44,093 bases of DNA, from NCBI GenBank assembly GCA_025937755.1, contig JAICQR010000006.1, positions 1 to 44,093 on the forward strand, in the 5' to 3' direction. The translations under genes were made by a program, and so were the position numbers. The notes beneath the pieces were generated by a model. The model was not told the origin of the DNA and ran no database searches. It saw nothing but the letters and a program-made list of their open reading frames with translations. Positions 1-8,742 of the stretch are shown piece by piece; the first letter of the stretch is position 1, and each line of letters begins with the position of its first letter. The DNA is from Gemmatimonadales bacterium (GTDB taxonomy: Bacteria > Gemmatimonadota > Gemmatimonadetes > Gemmatimonadales > GWC2-71-9).

Positions 1-1080
1 CAGATGCGGTTGAAAGACCGCCACCAGCCGACGCCCCGGGTACGCCTGCCGTGCCGCCGCCAAGGTGGCGACGAGTTCGGAGGGATGATGGGCGTAGTCG
101 TCCACGATCGCCACGCCTCCGGCCTGACCCAGCCGCTCGAACCGCCGGCCGACGCCAGTGAACTGTTCCAGCGCATCGAGCGCCCGCTCGACGGACCCAC
201 CCAGTGCCACTACCGCTCCAAGTGCGCCGGTGGCATTGCGCATATTATGACGACCCGGCACCCGAAGGCGCAGCGCCACCTCCCGGCCATCCGGCAGCGC
301 AAGGAGGGCACGACTGCCTTCGGCATCGCCATCGAACCCGCTCAGGCGCAGGTCGGCATCGTCAGCAAAGCCGAACCGCCAGACCCGCACGTTGTCCAGC
401 CGGGAGGCCAGTCGCCGGGCGCCGGCGTCGTCCACCCCCACAAGGGTGGTCTCTGCCCTGCCGGCAAACTCTGCAAATGCTGCTTCGAGGTTGGCGACCG
501 ACCCGTAGCACTCCAGGTGATCGGCCTCGACGTTGTTGACGATGGCGACCGTCGGCTCGAGCGTGAGAAAGGCCTTGTCGTACTCGTCGGCCTCGACCAC
601 AAACAGCGTGTCGCCGTCCAGGCGGGCATTGCCGCCCCAAAGCCCCACCCTGCCACCGGCCAGTCCGGTCGGTGCCAGCCCGGCGCCTGCCAGTGCCTCT
701 GTGGCCATGACCGTTGTCGTGGTCTTGCCGTGGGTCCCGGCGGCGGCCACCACCGTGCGGCCATTGACCAGGGCTGCGAGCGCGTCCTTGCGCGGTATGA
801 CCGGGATGCCCAGCCGGCGCGCTGCCGCCAGTTCGGGATGATCCGGCTTGACCGCCGCCGTCACCACCACGGCCCTGGCACCCTCCACATGGGCCGCGTC
901 GTGGCCCGGATCGACCCGGCCGCCGGCGGCCGCAACATCAACTGTTCCGGCGAGGTCGGTGTCACATCCTGTGACAGTGACACCACGCCTCAACGCGAGC
1001 AGCGCCAGCGCGCTCATGCCCGCGCCACCGACGCCCATGAAGTGGATCGGTCTCGGGTCGTCGGCTGTGAGAAAGTCCAT
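1..1080 (-). CDS. murC: UDP-N-acetylmuramate--L-alanine ligase MurC (C-terminus beyond window)
   Basis: Cytoplasmic ATP-dependent ligase that adds L-alanine to UDP-MurNAc, the first step in building the peptidoglycan stem peptide. The ATG is at 1080 and exactly 360 codons are visible; the usual length is about 460 to 490, so roughly the last 100 or more residues lie outside the window. The N-terminal Rossmann motif GVGGAGMSALA is at residues 16-26 and the Mur-ligase ATP loop GTHGKTTTT at 115-123. The last visible residues are FQPHL, which matches the family's FQPH motif at the start of the C-terminal domain. It follows murG after a 43-bp AT-rich gap, the widest junction in this dcw cluster. 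No good Shine-Dalgarno sequence is visible. Identity is certain from family motifs and context. Confidence 0.96.
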   Translation of the reverse strand, partial: MDFLTADDPRPIHFMGVGGAGMSALALLALRRGVTVTGCDTDLAGTVDVAAAGGRVDPGHDAAHVEGARAVVVTAAVKPDHPELAAARRLGIPVIPRKDALAALVNGRTVVAAAGTHGKTTTTVMATEALAGAGLAPTGLAGGRVGLWGGNARLDGDTLFVVEADEYDKAFLTLEPTVAIVNNVEADHLECYGSVANLEAAFAEFAGRAETTLVGVDDAGARRLASRLDNVRVWRFGFADDADLRLSGFDGDAEGSRALLALPDGREVALRLRVPGRHNMRNATGALGAVVALGGSVERALDALEQFTGVGRRFERLGQAGGVAIVDDYAHHPSELVATLAAARQAYPGRRLVAVFQPHL

Positions 1081-1091
1081 CGGGCTCGGCT

Positions 1092-1119
1092 AATGTAAAT
1101 AATTGCTTGGTCTTGGAAA
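1092..1119 (-). promoter_or_regulatory. possible weak promoter in the murG-murC gap
   Basis: The 43-bp gap between the murG stop and the murC start is AT-rich in an otherwise very GC-rich cluster. On the minus strand it holds TTTCCA (1119-1114), a 16-bp spacer and TACATT (1097-1092), a weak match to a sigma-70-type -35/-10 pair. A start about 7 bp downstream would give murC a leader of only a few bases. This is pattern matching alone, and the AT-richness may have another cause. Confidence 0.22.
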
Positions 1120-1123
1120 AGCC

Positions 1124-2284
1124 TCAGCGCCCCGGCAGCAGCGTCAGCAGGCGCTCCACGATGGTGTCCACGGCATCGGGGCGTCCCCGGCCAAGTGCGG
1201 CAGATGCCAACTGCTGCCGCTGGCTGCCGTCAAGCATCAAGGGACCCAGGGTAGCCGCCAACCCGTCAGTTTCCAGCACCGCCTGGGGAAGCATCCGGGC
1301 GGCGCCGGCCCGCTCCATCACCCTGGCGTTGCCGGTCTGATGATCGGCCGCCGCGGTAGGCAGCGGCACCAGAATGCTGGGCAGTCCCCAGGCGCAGATC
1401 TCGGCTACGGTCATCATCCCCGCGCGCGACAGCACCAGTTCTGCCACTGCATAGCCGTCGGCCATCGGGTCGAGGAAGTCGAGCACCTGCACGTGGGGCG
1501 GGCGGTGCCGCCCGGCAAATTCGCGGTGGCTACCCCGCCCCGTTACCCAGAGCACGGTCCACCCCGAGGCGCCCCCGGCATCCAGCCAGGCGGCCACGGC
1601 GCGGTTGAGCGCCAGCGAACCCTGGCTCCCGCCGGTGATCAGCAGCACACGCTCGTTGCCCTGAAGTCCGAAGCGGGCCAGCGCTGCCATCCGGCGTTCG
1701 GGATCGGGAGGAACGATCGGATTGCCGGTGTCGATGACTTCGGTCAGCCGCCCGGGCCGGAGGCGGCCGGCGGCCTCCGGCACGCCCAGATAGATGTGCC
1801 GCACGCGTCCGGCGAGCAGCCGACTGGCGAGTCCGGGATAGGCATTCTGTTCCTGGATGGCGCCGGGCAACCCGCGACGCACTCCGGCCCAGACCACCGG
1901 CCCGGAGGCGTATCCGCCGGTACCGAGCACCGCCACAGGCGACTCCCGCTGGAAGAGCCGGTGCAACTCGCGGAGCAGGCGTGCGCCAACCACCGGCCAG
2001 CGGGCATTGCGCCACCACTGCCGGCGGTAGATCGGTTCGCTCGGCAGGAGATGAAAGCGGAAGTCTCGCGTGGGAAGCAACCGCGCCTCCACGCCGCGCG
2101 CTGCACCCACCATGACCGGCTCGACGTCCGGCGCAGCCCGCCGCAGCGCATCGGCGATGGCGAGCGCAGGCATCAGGTGTCCGCCGGTGCCGCCCCCGGC
2201 GATCAACACCCTCCGCGGGCGCATGGCGACAGGCGGACGATGCAAGGCGGATTGGGTGGCCGGCGCTGCCACCGGCGCGCTCAT
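1124..2284 (-). CDS. murG: Undecaprenyl-PP-MurNAc-pentapeptide GlcNAc transferase MurG
   Basis: Membrane-associated GT-B glycosyltransferase that converts lipid I to lipid II on the inner face of the cytoplasmic membrane. The glycine-rich loop GGGTGGH is at residues 30-36, GTGGYASGPV at 121-130, QEQNAYPG at 144-151 and the donor-side loop GGSQGS at 218-223, all typical of MurG. I chose the ATG at 2284 because it forms an ATGA overlap with the ftsW stop, giving 386 residues. A second ATG at 2224 would remove 20 poorly conserved N-terminal residues and is a real alternative. The frame stays open upstream as far as 2620, but that part lies inside ftsW. Confidence 0.95.
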   Translation of the reverse strand: MSAPVAAPATQSALHRPPVAMRPRRVLIAGGGTGGHLMPALAIADALRRAAPDVEPVMVGAARGVEARLLPTRDFRFHLLPSEPIYRRQWWRNARWPVVGARLLRELHRLFQRESPVAVLGTGGYASGPVVWAGVRRGLPGAIQEQNAYPGLASRLLAGRVRHIYLGVPEAAGRLRPGRLTEVIDTGNPIVPPDPERRMAALARFGLQGNERVLLITGGSQGSLALNRAVAAWLDAGGASGWTVLWVTGRGSHREFAGRHRPPHVQVLDFLDPMADGYAVAELVLSRAGMMTVAEICAWGLPSILVPLPTAAADHQTGNARVMERAGAARMLPQAVLETDGLAATLGPLMLDGSQRQQLASAALGRGRPDAVDTIVERLLTLLPGR

Positions 2285-3459
2285 GCCGCTGCCCTGCGCG
2301 ACCGGGGCTGTTGCCTGGTGGATGCAACTGCGCGAGGACGCCCTCGCATGCGCCCGATGTTGATGAGAATGCCGGCCGAGAGCATGGCGATCACCAGGCT
2401 CGAACGGCCCCACGATACGAAGGGAAGCGTGATGCCGGTGGTTGGCATCAGGCTGGTATTGACCGCCATGTGGAGCACCGCCGACACACCCACCAGTGCG
2501 GTGATACCGACAGCGAGATACTGGCCAAACGGCTCGGCTGCGGTCCGCGCGATGCGGAACCCAAGCCAGCAGAAGGCGGCGAACAGGGCGACGACGAAGC
2601 AGACGCCGATGAACCCCCACTCCTCACCGATATGGCTGAACAGGAAGTCGGAGTAGGCATATGGCAGGAATCCCATCTTCTGGGAGCCTTGTCCCAGGCC
2701 CACGCCCATCAGCTGGCCCGAGCCGAAGCCGATCATCGAGTTGGTAATCTGCCAGGCGGCCTCGCTCTGGTCGCCGCCGCCCAGGAAGGTGGTGAGCCGC
2801 GCCTGACGATATGGCGCGCTCTGGATGAGCGTGAGGGCCACGAGCAATCCGGTACCGGCGAGCAGCAGGAAATGGCCCAGCTTGGCGCCGGCCACGAACA
2901 GCACGATCCCGCCCAGCATGACGATCACCACCGCCATCGACATGTTGGGCTCGAGCAGGACCAGCAGGAACACCAGCCCCAGGACCACGATGAACGGCAT
3001 CACGCCCTTCTTGAACCCCCGCACCAGCTCACCCTTCTTGCTGGCCAGCATTGCGCACCACACCACGACCGAGAGCCGTGCCAGTTCGGATGGCTGGAAA
3101 CTCACCGGCCCGAGATCGATCCACCGGCGCGCGCCATTTGTGGTTGGGGCGATCGTTTCAGTTCCCGGCAGGACGGTGATGAGCAGCAGCACCAGTGTAC
3201 CCAGCAGCAGTGGCCATGCCAGCTTGCGCCAGTAGTAGTAGTCCACCCGTGATGCGATGATGAGAAAGATGCCGCCGATGGCCACGCCCGACACCTGGGT
3301 GAGGGCGAATGCATAGTCCACGTAACGCCCACCGTCGGTTTCCATGCTGGACGCGCCGTACACTGCCACGATACCGAATACGGCCAGGACCGCCACGATC
3401 ATCAGCAGGAGGCGGGTCTCCCAGCGCAGCTCGCCCGGGTGGCGAATCGCTGGCGGCAT
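2281..3459 (-). CDS. ftsW: Peptidoglycan glycosyltransferase FtsW (SEDS family)
   Basis: Polytopic SEDS-family membrane protein that polymerises lipid II at the division septum together with its class B penicillin-binding protein, here presumably the FtsI encoded nearby. The product is 392 residues with about ten hydrophobic segments. A short polar N-terminus (MPPAIRHPGELRWETR) is followed by the first membrane span. The FtsW/RodA-type stretch GFLPYAYSDFLFSHIGEEWG, with its conserved glutamates, and the later TGITLPFVSWG are clear. The ATG at 3459 shares one base with the murD TAA stop (TAATG), and the stop overlaps the murG start, so translation is probably coupled. RodA is an alternative by family, but the dcw position between murD and murG supports FtsW. 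Confidence 0.94.
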   Translation of the reverse strand: MPPAIRHPGELRWETRLLLMIVAVLAVFGIVAVYGASSMETDGGRYVDYAFALTQVSGVAIGGIFLIIASRVDYYYWRKLAWPLLLGTLVLLLITVLPGTETIAPTTNGARRWIDLGPVSFQPSELARLSVVVWCAMLASKKGELVRGFKKGVMPFIVVLGLVFLLVLLEPNMSMAVVIVMLGGIVLFVAGAKLGHFLLLAGTGLLVALTLIQSAPYRQARLTTFLGGGDQSEAAWQITNSMIGFGSGQLMGVGLGQGSQKMGFLPYAYSDFLFSHIGEEWGFIGVCFVVALFAAFCWLGFRIARTAAEPFGQYLAVGITALVGVSAVLHMAVNTSLMPTTGITLPFVSWGRSSLVIAMLSAGILINIGRMRGRPRAVASTRQQPRSRRAAA

Positions 3460-4808
3460 TACATCCCCTCCACCAGTCGCCGGAAAGTGGCACCCCGCTC
3501 TTCGTAATTGTTGAACATGTCGTAGCTGGAGCACGCAGGTGAGAGCAGGACGGCATCACCCGGCTGCGCCTCCCGTCGGGCGGCCGCTACCACGTCCGTG
3601 AAGGTGTCGGCGCCAATCAGGCGCACCTGGCCGCCCAGATCCTGCTCGATGATCGAACGCGCCTCGCCATACGCCACCACGGCGCGGCAGCGATCCCGGA
3701 GCAGCGGCGCCAGCCGGCTGTAGGGCTCACCCTTGTGCCGTCCCCCCAGCAGCAGGACATAAGGCCGGTCGATGGCCGCGAGCGCCACCTCGGTCGAGGT
3801 GATGTTGGTGGACTTGGAGTCGTTGATCCAGAGCACGCCACCTACTTCCCGGATGGGCTCGACCCGGTGCGGGATCGCCTCGAAACTCGCCATGCCCCCG
3901 GCGACCGCGTCGAGGTCCACGCCCAGCGCGTCGGCGACCAGGAAAACCGTCAGCGCATTGGCGACGTTGTGGTCGCCCAGCAGCGGCAGGTCGTCGCGCG
4001 AGAGGACCGCCCGGTCACCCAGCATCAGCCGGCCACCCAGCCGGTCGAACCACGCATCGGCACGCCGCTGGAGCGAGAACCGGAGCACGCGTCCGGGCAC
4101 ATGACTCGCCAGCTCCAGCAGTGGCGCATCATCGCCGTTCAGCACCGTGACCGAATCCGCCGAAGCGTTGCGCAAGAGCAGCAGCTTGTCGCCGTAATAC
4201 TCGGCCAGGCTGCGGTACCGGTCGAGGTGGTTGGGCGCGAGGTTGGTGATGACCGCCACCGCCGGGCGCACCTGCGGCATGTCATGCAGCTGGAAACTCG
4301 AGAGCTCCAGTGCCAGCCAGGCGGGCGCGCGCTCGGCCAGCGCAACATCACACACCGGAATCCCGATGTTGCCTGCCGCCTGGATGTCGAGTCCGGCGTG
4401 CGCCAGCGCGCGGGAGGCCAGTGATGTGGTGGTGGTCTTCCCATTGGTGCCGGTAATCGCGATGTACTGCGTCTGCGGCAGTTCGCTGAGCCCGAGTTCG
4501 GCCTCGGCGACGATCTCCACGCCGCTGCCCCGGGCGTGCGCGACCGGCGGAACGTCGGGCGGCACCCCTGGCGCCACTACCACTGCAGTGGAAGTTGCTA
4601 TTCTGGGAAGGTCGTGCCCGCCGAGCATCACGTCCGCACCTGCCGCACGCGCCGCCGAGGCCCACCGCTGATGGGCATCGGAAGTTCCGGTGTCGGAGAC
4701 GTAGACGGCGAGGCCGCGAGCGCGCAGCAGCCGCGCGGCGCTGACTCCGCTGCGGCCCAGGCCCACCACCGCGATTTCGCCGCCCCTGGCCCGCCACTCC
4801 GCGATCAT
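3459..4808 (-). CDS. murD: UDP-N-acetylmuramoyl-L-alanine--D-glutamate ligase MurD
   Basis: Cytoplasmic ATP-dependent ligase adding D-glutamate to UDP-MurNAc-L-alanine. The 449-residue length is normal. The N-terminal nucleotide-binding fold begins IAVVGLGRSG (residues 12-21), the ATP loop GTNGKTTTT lies at 120-128, and the central domain has NLAPNHLDRY. The C-terminal part carries NDSKSTN and the LLGGRHKG and LLSPACSSYD segments that are characteristic of MurD. The start at 4808 directly abuts the mraY stop (4811-4809) with no spacer, and the stop is fused to the ftsW start. There is no sign of damage. Confidence 0.96.
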   Translation of the reverse strand: MIAEWRARGGEIAVVGLGRSGVSAARLLRARGLAVYVSDTGTSDAHQRWASAARAAGADVMLGGHDLPRIATSTAVVVAPGVPPDVPPVAHARGSGVEIVAEAELGLSELPQTQYIAITGTNGKTTTTSLASRALAHAGLDIQAAGNIGIPVCDVALAERAPAWLALELSSFQLHDMPQVRPAVAVITNLAPNHLDRYRSLAEYYGDKLLLLRNASADSVTVLNGDDAPLLELASHVPGRVLRFSLQRRADAWFDRLGGRLMLGDRAVLSRDDLPLLGDHNVANALTVFLVADALGVDLDAVAGGMASFEAIPHRVEPIREVGGVLWINDSKSTNITSTEVALAAIDRPYVLLLGGRHKGEPYSRLAPLLRDRCRAVVAYGEARSIIEQDLGGQVRLIGADTFTDVVAAARREAQPGDAVLLSPACSSYDMFNNYEERGATFRRLVEGM

Positions 4809-5936
4809 TCAGCGCACCTTGAGCGTGGCAAACGCGACCAGCGCGCAGAGGATCCCGATGATGTAGAACCGGGTCACGACCGTCGTCTCCGCCCAGCCAA
4901 GCTTCTCGAAGTGGTGATGCAGCGGCGCCATCCGGAAGACCCGGTGCGCATCGGCGTATTCCTTGCCTCGGGTGCGCTTGCGCCACCGGTACACCGAGGT
5001 CTGCATCATCACTGACATCGCTTCCGCCGCGAAGACCCCGCCGATGATCAGCAGCAGGAACTCGGCCTTGAGCACGATCGCCACGGTGCCGAGGGCACCG
5101 CCAATGGCCAGGCTTCCGGTATCGCCCATGAAGACCTCAGCCGGGTGGGCGTTGAACCAGAGAAAACCCAGGCACGCGCCCATGAGCGCCGCGCAGAAGA
5201 TCGATAGCTCTCCGGCGCCGGGCAGGTGAAACAGGAACAGGTATTCGGTCAGGTCCACCCGCCCCAGCAGATAGGCGAACACGGCGAAGGCCAGCGCTGC
5301 AACTGCGGCCAGGCCTGCGGCAAGGCCGTCGAGTCCGTCGGTAAGATTCACGGCGTTGCTGCTGCCGGTGATCACCAGCGTCACGAAGAGCACGAACAGC
5401 AAGGGCGCGAAATTGACCACCAGGTACTTGAAGAACGGCAGCGTCGTCGCCGTGGCCGGCAGGATGGTCTCCGGCGCCACCGGCCGGGCCAGCAGGAGCA
5501 GCCCCAGACAGAGCCCAAAGCCGCATTGTCCCGCCAGCTTCCACTTGGCGACGAGACCACGCGACTTGCCCTGCACGATCTTGAGGTAGTCGTCCACGAA
5601 GCCGATCCCGCCCATCCACAGCAATGCCAGCAGTGCCACCAGCACGAAGCGATTGTCGAGCCGGGCCCAGAGCAGCGTCGGAATGACGGTGGCGAGCAGG
5701 ATGATCAGCCCGCCCATGGTAGGCGTGCCACGCTTGGCCTGGTGACTGGCTGGACCCTCGGCCCGAATCACCTGTCCCACCTTGTGTGCCCGCAGCCGGC
5801 GAATGATGCCCGGTCCCGCGACGAACGCGATCAGCAACGCCGTCACCACCGCGCCAGCAGCGCGGAAGCTGATGTAGTTGAACAGATTGAAGAAGATGTG
5901 ATTCTTGCCGAGCGGGGCGAGCAGGTAATAGAACAT
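4809..5936 (-). CDS. mraY: Phospho-N-acetylmuramoyl-pentapeptide-transferase MraY
   Basis: Integral membrane enzyme that transfers phospho-MurNAc-pentapeptide to undecaprenyl phosphate to make lipid I. The 375 residues contain about ten hydrophobic segments. Family signatures are TPTMGG (71-76), the DDYLK aspartate pair (115-119), NAVNLTDGLDGLA (194-206), MGDTGS (270-275) and the histidine cluster HHHFE (340-344). The start at 5936 shares a single base with the murF stop (TGATG). The order murF, mraY, murD is that of the classical dcw cluster. Confidence 0.97.
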   Translation of the reverse strand: MFYYLLAPLGKNHIFFNLFNYISFRAAGAVVTALLIAFVAGPGIIRRLRAHKVGQVIRAEGPASHQAKRGTPTMGGLIILLATVIPTLLWARLDNRFVLVALLALLWMGGIGFVDDYLKIVQGKSRGLVAKWKLAGQCGFGLCLGLLLLARPVAPETILPATATTLPFFKYLVVNFAPLLFVLFVTLVITGSSNAVNLTDGLDGLAAGLAAVAALAFAVFAYLLGRVDLTEYLFLFHLPGAGELSIFCAALMGACLGFLWFNAHPAEVFMGDTGSLAIGGALGTVAIVLKAEFLLLIIGGVFAAEAMSVMMQTSVYRWRKRTRGKEYADAHRVFRMAPLHHHFEKLGWAETTVVTRFYIIGILCALVAFATLKVR

Positions 5937-7291
5937 CAGGCCTCGGCTGCTGGGAGCGCGCGGTCGCGAAGGAACGGAAGTATACGTTCGAGCGCCACGC
6001 CCCGGGATGCCTTGAGCACGATCAGTTCGTCACCCGCGAGGTGGGGCGCGAGCACCGGCCCAAGCGCCGGCGGATCATCAGCGGTGAGCAACTCGCCGGC
6101 AAACGCTTCGCGTCGGGCCTCGAGCGGCTGGACAAACGCACCCACCGCCGCCAGCAGGTCGGGCTTGAGCGCAATCAGCTGCTCCGCGACTTCAGCGTGG
6201 AGCGCCGCGGATTCGTCGCCCAGTTCCCGCATGGTGCCGGCCACGAAGACCAGCCGGCGGCCCTCGCGCATGGCCTTCGCCGTGGCGATGGCCGACACAA
6301 AGGATTGGGGATTGGCGTTGTAGCAGTCGTTGAGCACCGTCATCCGGCCCAGTTGGGTCAGCTCGGTCCTCCCCGGCGGCAGCTCCACCGCGCCCAATGC
6401 GCGCGCCGCGGCGTGCAGGTCGAGACCGAGTTCCTCCGCCACCGCCCACGCCAGCATCGCGTTGGCAGCGAGGTGGCGACCGGGATATGACAAGTGAACT
6501 GCCTCACTGCCGGCCATGAAGCTGGCGCGGCCCTGCTGGTCCACGGTGAGGTCTCGCGCCTTGCGCTCGGCGGCTGAAATCCCGGCGGTGAGCACCCGGC
6601 GGGCCACATGGCGGGCGCCATCGGCCAGCGCAGGCGGGTCGGTCCCCACGATCGCGAGCGGTACGTCGCGGGCCAGCGCCAGTTTCTCCCGCAGCACACC
6701 CTCGAGCGAGCCAAACCCTTCGAGATGCCCCGCCCCCGCGTTGGTGATGATCGTGATGTCGGGATCAATGATCTCGCGGTAGCGCGCCACTTCGCCCGGC
6801 AGGTTGGCGCCGGCCTCGACCACCAGCGCCTCGGTGCCGGGCGGTGCGGAGAGGATCGTGAACGGCACGCCCACCAGGTTGTTGAGGTTCGCGCGGGTGG
6901 CGTGTACCTCAAACCGGGTGGCGAGCACCGCCCGAAGCATTTCCTTGGTGCTGGTCTTGCCATTGGTGCCGGTGACCGCGACGACGGGCCCGCTGATCTG
7001 CTTGCGGCGCGCGTGGGCCAGCGCGCCGTAGGCTTCCAGCGGGCTGTCAACTTCGATCAGCACCAGTCCCGGAACCGCAGGTGTTCCGCGACGCACGATC
7101 GCGGCAGCGGCACCACGCGCGTGGGCGTCGCCCAGGTGATCGTGACCGTCAAAGCGGTCGCCGGACAAGGCCACGAACAGTGCACCCGGCTGCAGCGTGC
7201 GGGTGTCAGTGGATATCGACGCGAAGTCGCTGCCGTCGGGCAGCGTAGCCCCAAGGGCGTCTCTCAGGAAGCTGCGGGGCCACTGGGTCAT
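5936..7291 (-). CDS. murF: UDP-MurNAc-tripeptide--D-alanyl-D-alanine ligase MurF
   Basis: Cytoplasmic ligase that attaches D-Ala-D-Ala and completes the UDP-MurNAc-pentapeptide. The 451-residue length is normal. The substrate-binding N-terminal domain has STDTRTLQPGALFVAL (about 27-42), the ATP loop GTNGKTST is at 108-115, and NAGAGHLEGFGS, LNDCYNANPQS and VAGTMRELGD follow in the usual MurF order. The ATG at 7291 overlaps the murE stop by four bases (ATGA), and the stop shares one base with the mraY start, so murE, murF and mraY are probably translated from one message. Confidence 0.96.
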   Translation of the reverse strand: MTQWPRSFLRDALGATLPDGSDFASISTDTRTLQPGALFVALSGDRFDGHDHLGDAHARGAAAAIVRRGTPAVPGLVLIEVDSPLEAYGALAHARRKQISGPVVAVTGTNGKTSTKEMLRAVLATRFEVHATRANLNNLVGVPFTILSAPPGTEALVVEAGANLPGEVARYREIIDPDITIITNAGAGHLEGFGSLEGVLREKLALARDVPLAIVGTDPPALADGARHVARRVLTAGISAAERKARDLTVDQQGRASFMAGSEAVHLSYPGRHLAANAMLAWAVAEELGLDLHAAARALGAVELPPGRTELTQLGRMTVLNDCYNANPQSFVSAIATAKAMREGRRLVFVAGTMRELGDESAALHAEVAEQLIALKPDLLAAVGAFVQPLEARREAFAGELLTADDPPALGPVLAPHLAGDELIVLKASRGVALERILPFLRDRALPAAEA

Positions 7292-8742
7292 TCGGCGCCC
7301 GCCGCACGCACGATGTCCCGCTCGTCAAACGGCAGCTTCTCGGTGCCGATGACCTGGTATGTCTCATGGCCCTTGCCGGCCAGCAGGATGGTGTCGCCCT
7401 CGTGCGCCTCGCCCAGCGCGCGCTCGATGGCCTCCCGGCGGTCCACGATCGCGAGCCGCGGCGCCGAACCCATGCCGGCTTCGATATCAGCAATGATCTG
7501 CGCCGGGTCCTCGGTGCGGGGATTGTCGCTGGTCACGATGGCGAAGTCCGCCCGCTCCGCTGCCACCCGGCCCATGATGGGCCGCTTGCCGCGATCGCGG
7601 TCGCCGCCGCAGCCGAACACCACGATCACCCGGCGCGAAGTGAGCGGGTCGAGTGTGAGCAGTGCGCGCTCCAGCGCGTCCGGGGTGTGGGCGTAGTCGC
7701 GCAGGACCACACATGGCCGGGTGGCGATGCGCTCCATGCGGCCTGGTACCTGGGGTGACTCCGACAGCCGCGAGGCGATGCTGGACAGCGGGAGGTCGAG
7801 TGCCAGGCCCGCGCCAGCGGCGGCCAGGGCATTGGCCACGTTGAAATCGCCGAGCAGCGGGAGCGCCACCTCGGCGTTGCCGAAGCGTCCCGCGAGACGG
7901 AACCTGCTGCCGCCGGCCTCGAGCCGGAGATCCGCCGCACGCAAGTCGGCCGCGGCGGTGATGCCGAAGGTGATCGTGCGCGGCGCTGATACGCGGACCC
8001 AGGCGGGATCATCGGCGTTCAGCACCGCGGTGCCGCGAAGCCCAAGGTAGTCCACCAGCCGCAACTTCGCGTCGCGATAGCGGTCCATGGTCTCGTGGTA
8101 GTCGAGGTGGTCGCGGGTGAGGTTGGTGAAGACGCCCGCGGCGAAGGTCATTCCTTCGAGGCGGCGCTGGTCCAGCGAGTGCGACGAGGCCTCCATGGCC
8201 ACATGGGTCGTGCCCCGGTGCCGCAACTCGGCGAGTGTCGCCATGAGATCCACCGGCCCGGGCGTGGTGAGTGACCCGGCGGTGGATGGCACTGCCTGGC
8301 CGGCCCCATCGAAGGCGCCCAGGGTTCCCAGGCTGGCCGCGGTGCCGGACTGGTTGAGGATGTGGCGCACCAGTCCCGTCGTGGTGGTCTTTCCGTTGGT
8401 GCCGGTGATCCCGACCAGCACCAGGCCGGCGGCCGGGTTGCCAAACCATTCGCGCGCGAGCGTGACGGCTGCGCGAAAGCCGTCGCGCACGATGAGTTCC
8501 GGCGCGCCCGAGTCCATGGCGGTCTCGCCGGCGACCAGGACAGCACCCCGCTGGACCGCATCGGCGGCGAAGCGGTGCCCGTCGAACTGGGTGCCGCGCA
8601 CCGCGACATAGAGGTCGCCCGGGCGCACCATGCGGCTGTCGGTGCTGATGCCGCGCAGTTCGGGGCGCTGGTCCGGGGCGCTCGCCAGCAGGTCCGCCCG
8701 GGCCAGCGCCGCCAGCAGTTGATCGAGTGTGGGCGCCGGCAT
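7288..8742 (-). CDS. murE: UDP-MurNAc-L-Ala-D-Glu--meso-2,6-diaminopimelate ligase MurE
   Basis: Cytoplasmic ligase adding the third residue of the stem peptide. The ATP loop GTNGKTTTT is at residues 114-122, and the MurE-specific DYAHTPDALE and FGCGGDRDRGKRP stretches are present. DNPR at 406-409 is the signature of enzymes using meso-diaminopimelate rather than lysine, which fits a Gram-negative-type wall. The ATG at 8742 was chosen because it shares one base with the ftsI TGA stop (TGATG) and gives 484 residues, normal for the family. The frame is open upstream to 8961, but that part lies inside ftsI and lacks MurE character. Confidence 0.96.
   Translation of the reverse strand: MPAPTLDQLLAALARADLLASAPDQRPELRGISTDSRMVRPGDLYVAVRGTQFDGHRFAADAVQRGAVLVAGETAMDSGAPELIVRDGFRAAVTLAREWFGNPAAGLVLVGITGTNGKTTTTGLVRHILNQSGTAASLGTLGAFDGAGQAVPSTAGSLTTPGPVDLMATLAELRHRGTTHVAMEASSHSLDQRRLEGMTFAAGVFTNLTRDHLDYHETMDRYRDAKLRLVDYLGLRGTAVLNADDPAWVRVSAPRTITFGITAAADLRAADLRLEAGGSRFRLAGRFGNAEVALPLLGDFNVANALAAAGAGLALDLPLSSIASRLSESPQVPGRMERIATRPCVVLRDYAHTPDALERALLTLDPLTSRRVIVVFGCGGDRDRGKRPIMGRVAAERADFAIVTSDNPRTEDPAQIIADIEAGMGSAPRLAIVDRREAIERALGEAHEGDTILLAGKGHETYQVIGTEKLPFDERDIVRAAGAE

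Noticed and set aside
4-2656. Plus-strand open frames of 364 and 517 codons
   Set aside because: They are antisense to murC and murG, both with intact signatures, and show the same low-complexity composition as other antisense frames.
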